From Lachnospiraceae bacterium (lineage in GTDB: Bacteria; Bacillota; Clostridia; Lachnospirales; Lachnospiraceae), in the NCBI GenBank assembly GCA_017651385.1, contig JAGCCY010000319.1:1-7775 (forward strand): a DNA stretch of 7,775 nucleotides. The letters run 5' to 3'. Shown one piece after another: positions 7,401 through 7,775 of the stretch. The position numbers were made by a program, and so were the translations under genes. Each line of letters begins with the position of its first letter. Position 1 is the first letter of the stretch. The notes below the pieces were generated by a model. The model was given only the letters and a program-made list of their open reading frames with translations. It was not told the origin of the DNA and searched no databases.

Positions 7401-7775
7401 TTTTGATTCGGAAGAAGTCAAAAAGTTCAGAGGAATGGCCGGTGTCGACATGCCCGACAGGCTCTGTCCGAATTGCGGTGAACCGCTTAAAAAGGACGGT
7501 TTTGATATACCTTTTGAGACATTCCTCGGTTTTAAGGGTGATAAGGAGCCTGATATCGACTTAAACTTCTCGGGCGAATATCAGTCCAAGGCACACAGAT
7601 ACACAGAAGTTATCTTTGGTGCGGGACAGACTTTCAGAGCGGGTACGATAGCTACGCTTGCCGATAAGACCGCATACGGTTATGTTAAGAAATATTTTGA
7701 AGGAAAAGAGATACATAAGCGCGACTGCGAGATAAACAGGATAGTATCGGGCTGCGTGGGCGTAAGGCGGAGCAC
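4405..7775 (+). CDS. polC: DNA polymerase III alpha subunit, Gram-positive PolC type (3' end outside window)
   Basis: PolC is the replicative DNA polymerase of low-GC Gram-positives, with built-in 3'-5' proofreading. The frame is open for 1123 codons to the window edge. Domains in order: an N-terminal domain (about 1-180); a charged low-complexity linker (about 193-260); an OB-fold (about 290-372); the first part of a PHP domain (H392-C-H394, D425-H426, E471); an embedded DEDDh exonuclease with D498 and E500 in DIETTG, H578 to D583 in HNAGFD, and H636 and D641 in the last motif; the rest of the PHP domain (D819, H821); then the polymerase core. In the core, GSRGSVGSS lies at 964-972, a zinc site at C992, C995, C1021 and C1024, and PDIDLNFSGE carries catalytic Asp residues D1050 and D1052. 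The last residues match the family just before its TGQHPGG motif. About 350 C-terminal residues (rest of palm, fingers, tail) are missing. The start is fixed by an in-frame stop at 4399. Confidence 0.98.
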   Translation, partial: MEQDFLEVFKNLTIKSTLRTMFEEVTLLKLVVAKSKGIVKLYIRSTHIIPARDKSLMEREIRDQMFKDTGFVVKILEDYVLPDTYTPTTLLNEYWESMLYELSENAKILENAFKKMRFEAVDDTTVKVILPDRAILKDREGKILEYLNLVVCERCKLEASFKFEYEAVEEDKEKEAWDEYKITKLVEERIKDTEPEGPEEKEDSGKTDSDKKDAQSKDKPLKGGSTPEKAKDKKASFGSKDGFKGKRGDFKPRSSGSFEASDNPDVYWGREFDPDEEAVPISEVVDDFTPVIINGKIIMTDRRDIRNDKSIMFLVLTDLTDSIKVKLFVKTEQYDEIAGKLSEGTWVRVKGIVQMDTFEHETSMASPQGIMKGHDYTVKRKDLSPEKRVELHCHTKMSDMDGVSEVSDIVKCAYNWGHKAIAVTDHGVVQGFTDANHTWEKLWDKEAAKRKEAGEERPDRQDFFKVIYGVEGYLVDDLIDTVIDSKGQSIDSSFVVFDIETTGFSSTKNKIIEIGAVKVVNGEITDRFSEFVNPEVPIPFRITKLTSITDAMVKDAGTIEEVLPEFTAFCMGSVLVAHNAGFDTSFIKENCKRQGLPYDFTAVDTMPFARAFLPGLHRYTLDSIAKELNVVLENHHRAVDDAECTAEIFKKLLKMCREKGIEDLDMLKEAAKIPAETIRGMMAHHVIILAKNNVGRINLYRLISKSHLDYFGNSHPKVPKIPKSEVEKYREGLIIGSACESGELYQAIIDERSDEAIARIVSFYDYLEIQPRGNNEFMVRDLKHEKYEKIQTDEDLLNINREIVRLGELYNKPVVATCDVHFLNPEDELYRRIIMAGQGFEDADFQPPLYLHTTDEMMEEFGYLGREKVKEVVIDNPNMIADMIDSISPVRPDKCAPVIENSDETLKTICYTKAHEMYGPELPKIVSERLERELNSIIKNGFAVMYIIAQKLVWKSVEDGYLVGSRGSVGSSFVATMAGITEVNPLVPHYYCSKCHFYDFDSEEVKKFRGMAGVDMPDRLCPNCGEPLKKDGFDIPFETFLGFKGDKEPDIDLNFSGEYQSKAHRYTEVIFGAGQTFRAGTIATLADKTAYGYVKKYFEGKEIHKRDCEINRIVSGCVGVRRS
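4981..5184 (+). other. Low-complexity charged linker within PolC
   Basis: Codons 193-260 of polC encode a run dominated by Lys, Asp, Glu, Ser, Pro and Gly. It begins acidic (EPEGPEEKED), becomes mixed (KTDSDKKDAQSKDK) and ends basic with Gly and Phe (FGSKDGFKGKRGDFK). It lies between the N-terminal domain and the OB-fold and is probably disordered. The reading frame is intact through it. Such linkers vary greatly in length among PolC proteins. Confidence 0.75.

Noticed and set aside
7378..7476. CxxC...CxxC zinc site in PolC as an inserted domain
   Set aside because: This four-cysteine motif is a regular part of Gram-positive PolC polymerases, so it is not an unusual insertion.
7322..7564. 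An 80-codon + strand frame near the right edge
   Set aside because: It is out of frame with the polymerase core of polC, where the zinc site and catalytic Asp residues read correctly in the main frame.

Overview
The window looks like chromosomal core DNA from a low-to-mid GC member of the Bacillota, most likely a clostridial lineage such as Lachnospiraceae. The evidence is a Gram-positive-type PolC with its exonuclease embedded in the PHP domain, the MEP isoprenoid genes dxr and ispG, and the compact order uppS-cdsA-dxr-rseP-ispG-polC, which is familiar from Clostridia. Codon use looks uniform across the window by eye (many CTT, ATA, AAG and AGA/AGG codons), and there is no sign of mobile DNA.

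Layout: every gene is on the + strand with gaps of 2 to 22 bases, as expected for one operon. Bases 1-222 are the 3' end of uppS (undecaprenyl diphosphate synthase). Next come cdsA (225-1064), dxr (1071 or 1074 to 2213), the site-2 protease gene rseP (2236-3315, interrupted by an in-frame TAA at 2872-2874), ispG (3324-4385), and polC from 4405, which runs off the right edge after 1123 codons. No non-coding stretch exceeds 22 bases. I see no promoter, intrinsic terminator, RNA gene, CRISPR array, insertion sequence or attachment site.

How the genes work together: Dxr and IspG are the second and the second-to-last enzymes of the MEP pathway, which makes IPP and DMAPP. UppS uses these isoprenoids to build the C55 lipid carrier for the cell wall, and CdsA makes CDP-diacylglycerol for phospholipids. 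RseP is an intramembrane protease of envelope signalling and signal-peptide-remnant clearance. PolC is the replicative polymerase. The cluster therefore joins envelope-lipid supply to replication.

The one clear anomaly is rseP. A single TAA separates the half carrying HExxH and the PDZ domain from the half carrying the (L/I)DGG metal ligand, and both halves are in the same frame and otherwise intact. A Shine-Dalgarno-like sequence overlaps the stop and an ATG follows 10 bases later. It could be a point nonsense mutation, a base-call error, or a two-piece protease made by reinitiation; the sequence alone cannot decide. I found no convincing previously undescribed system here.
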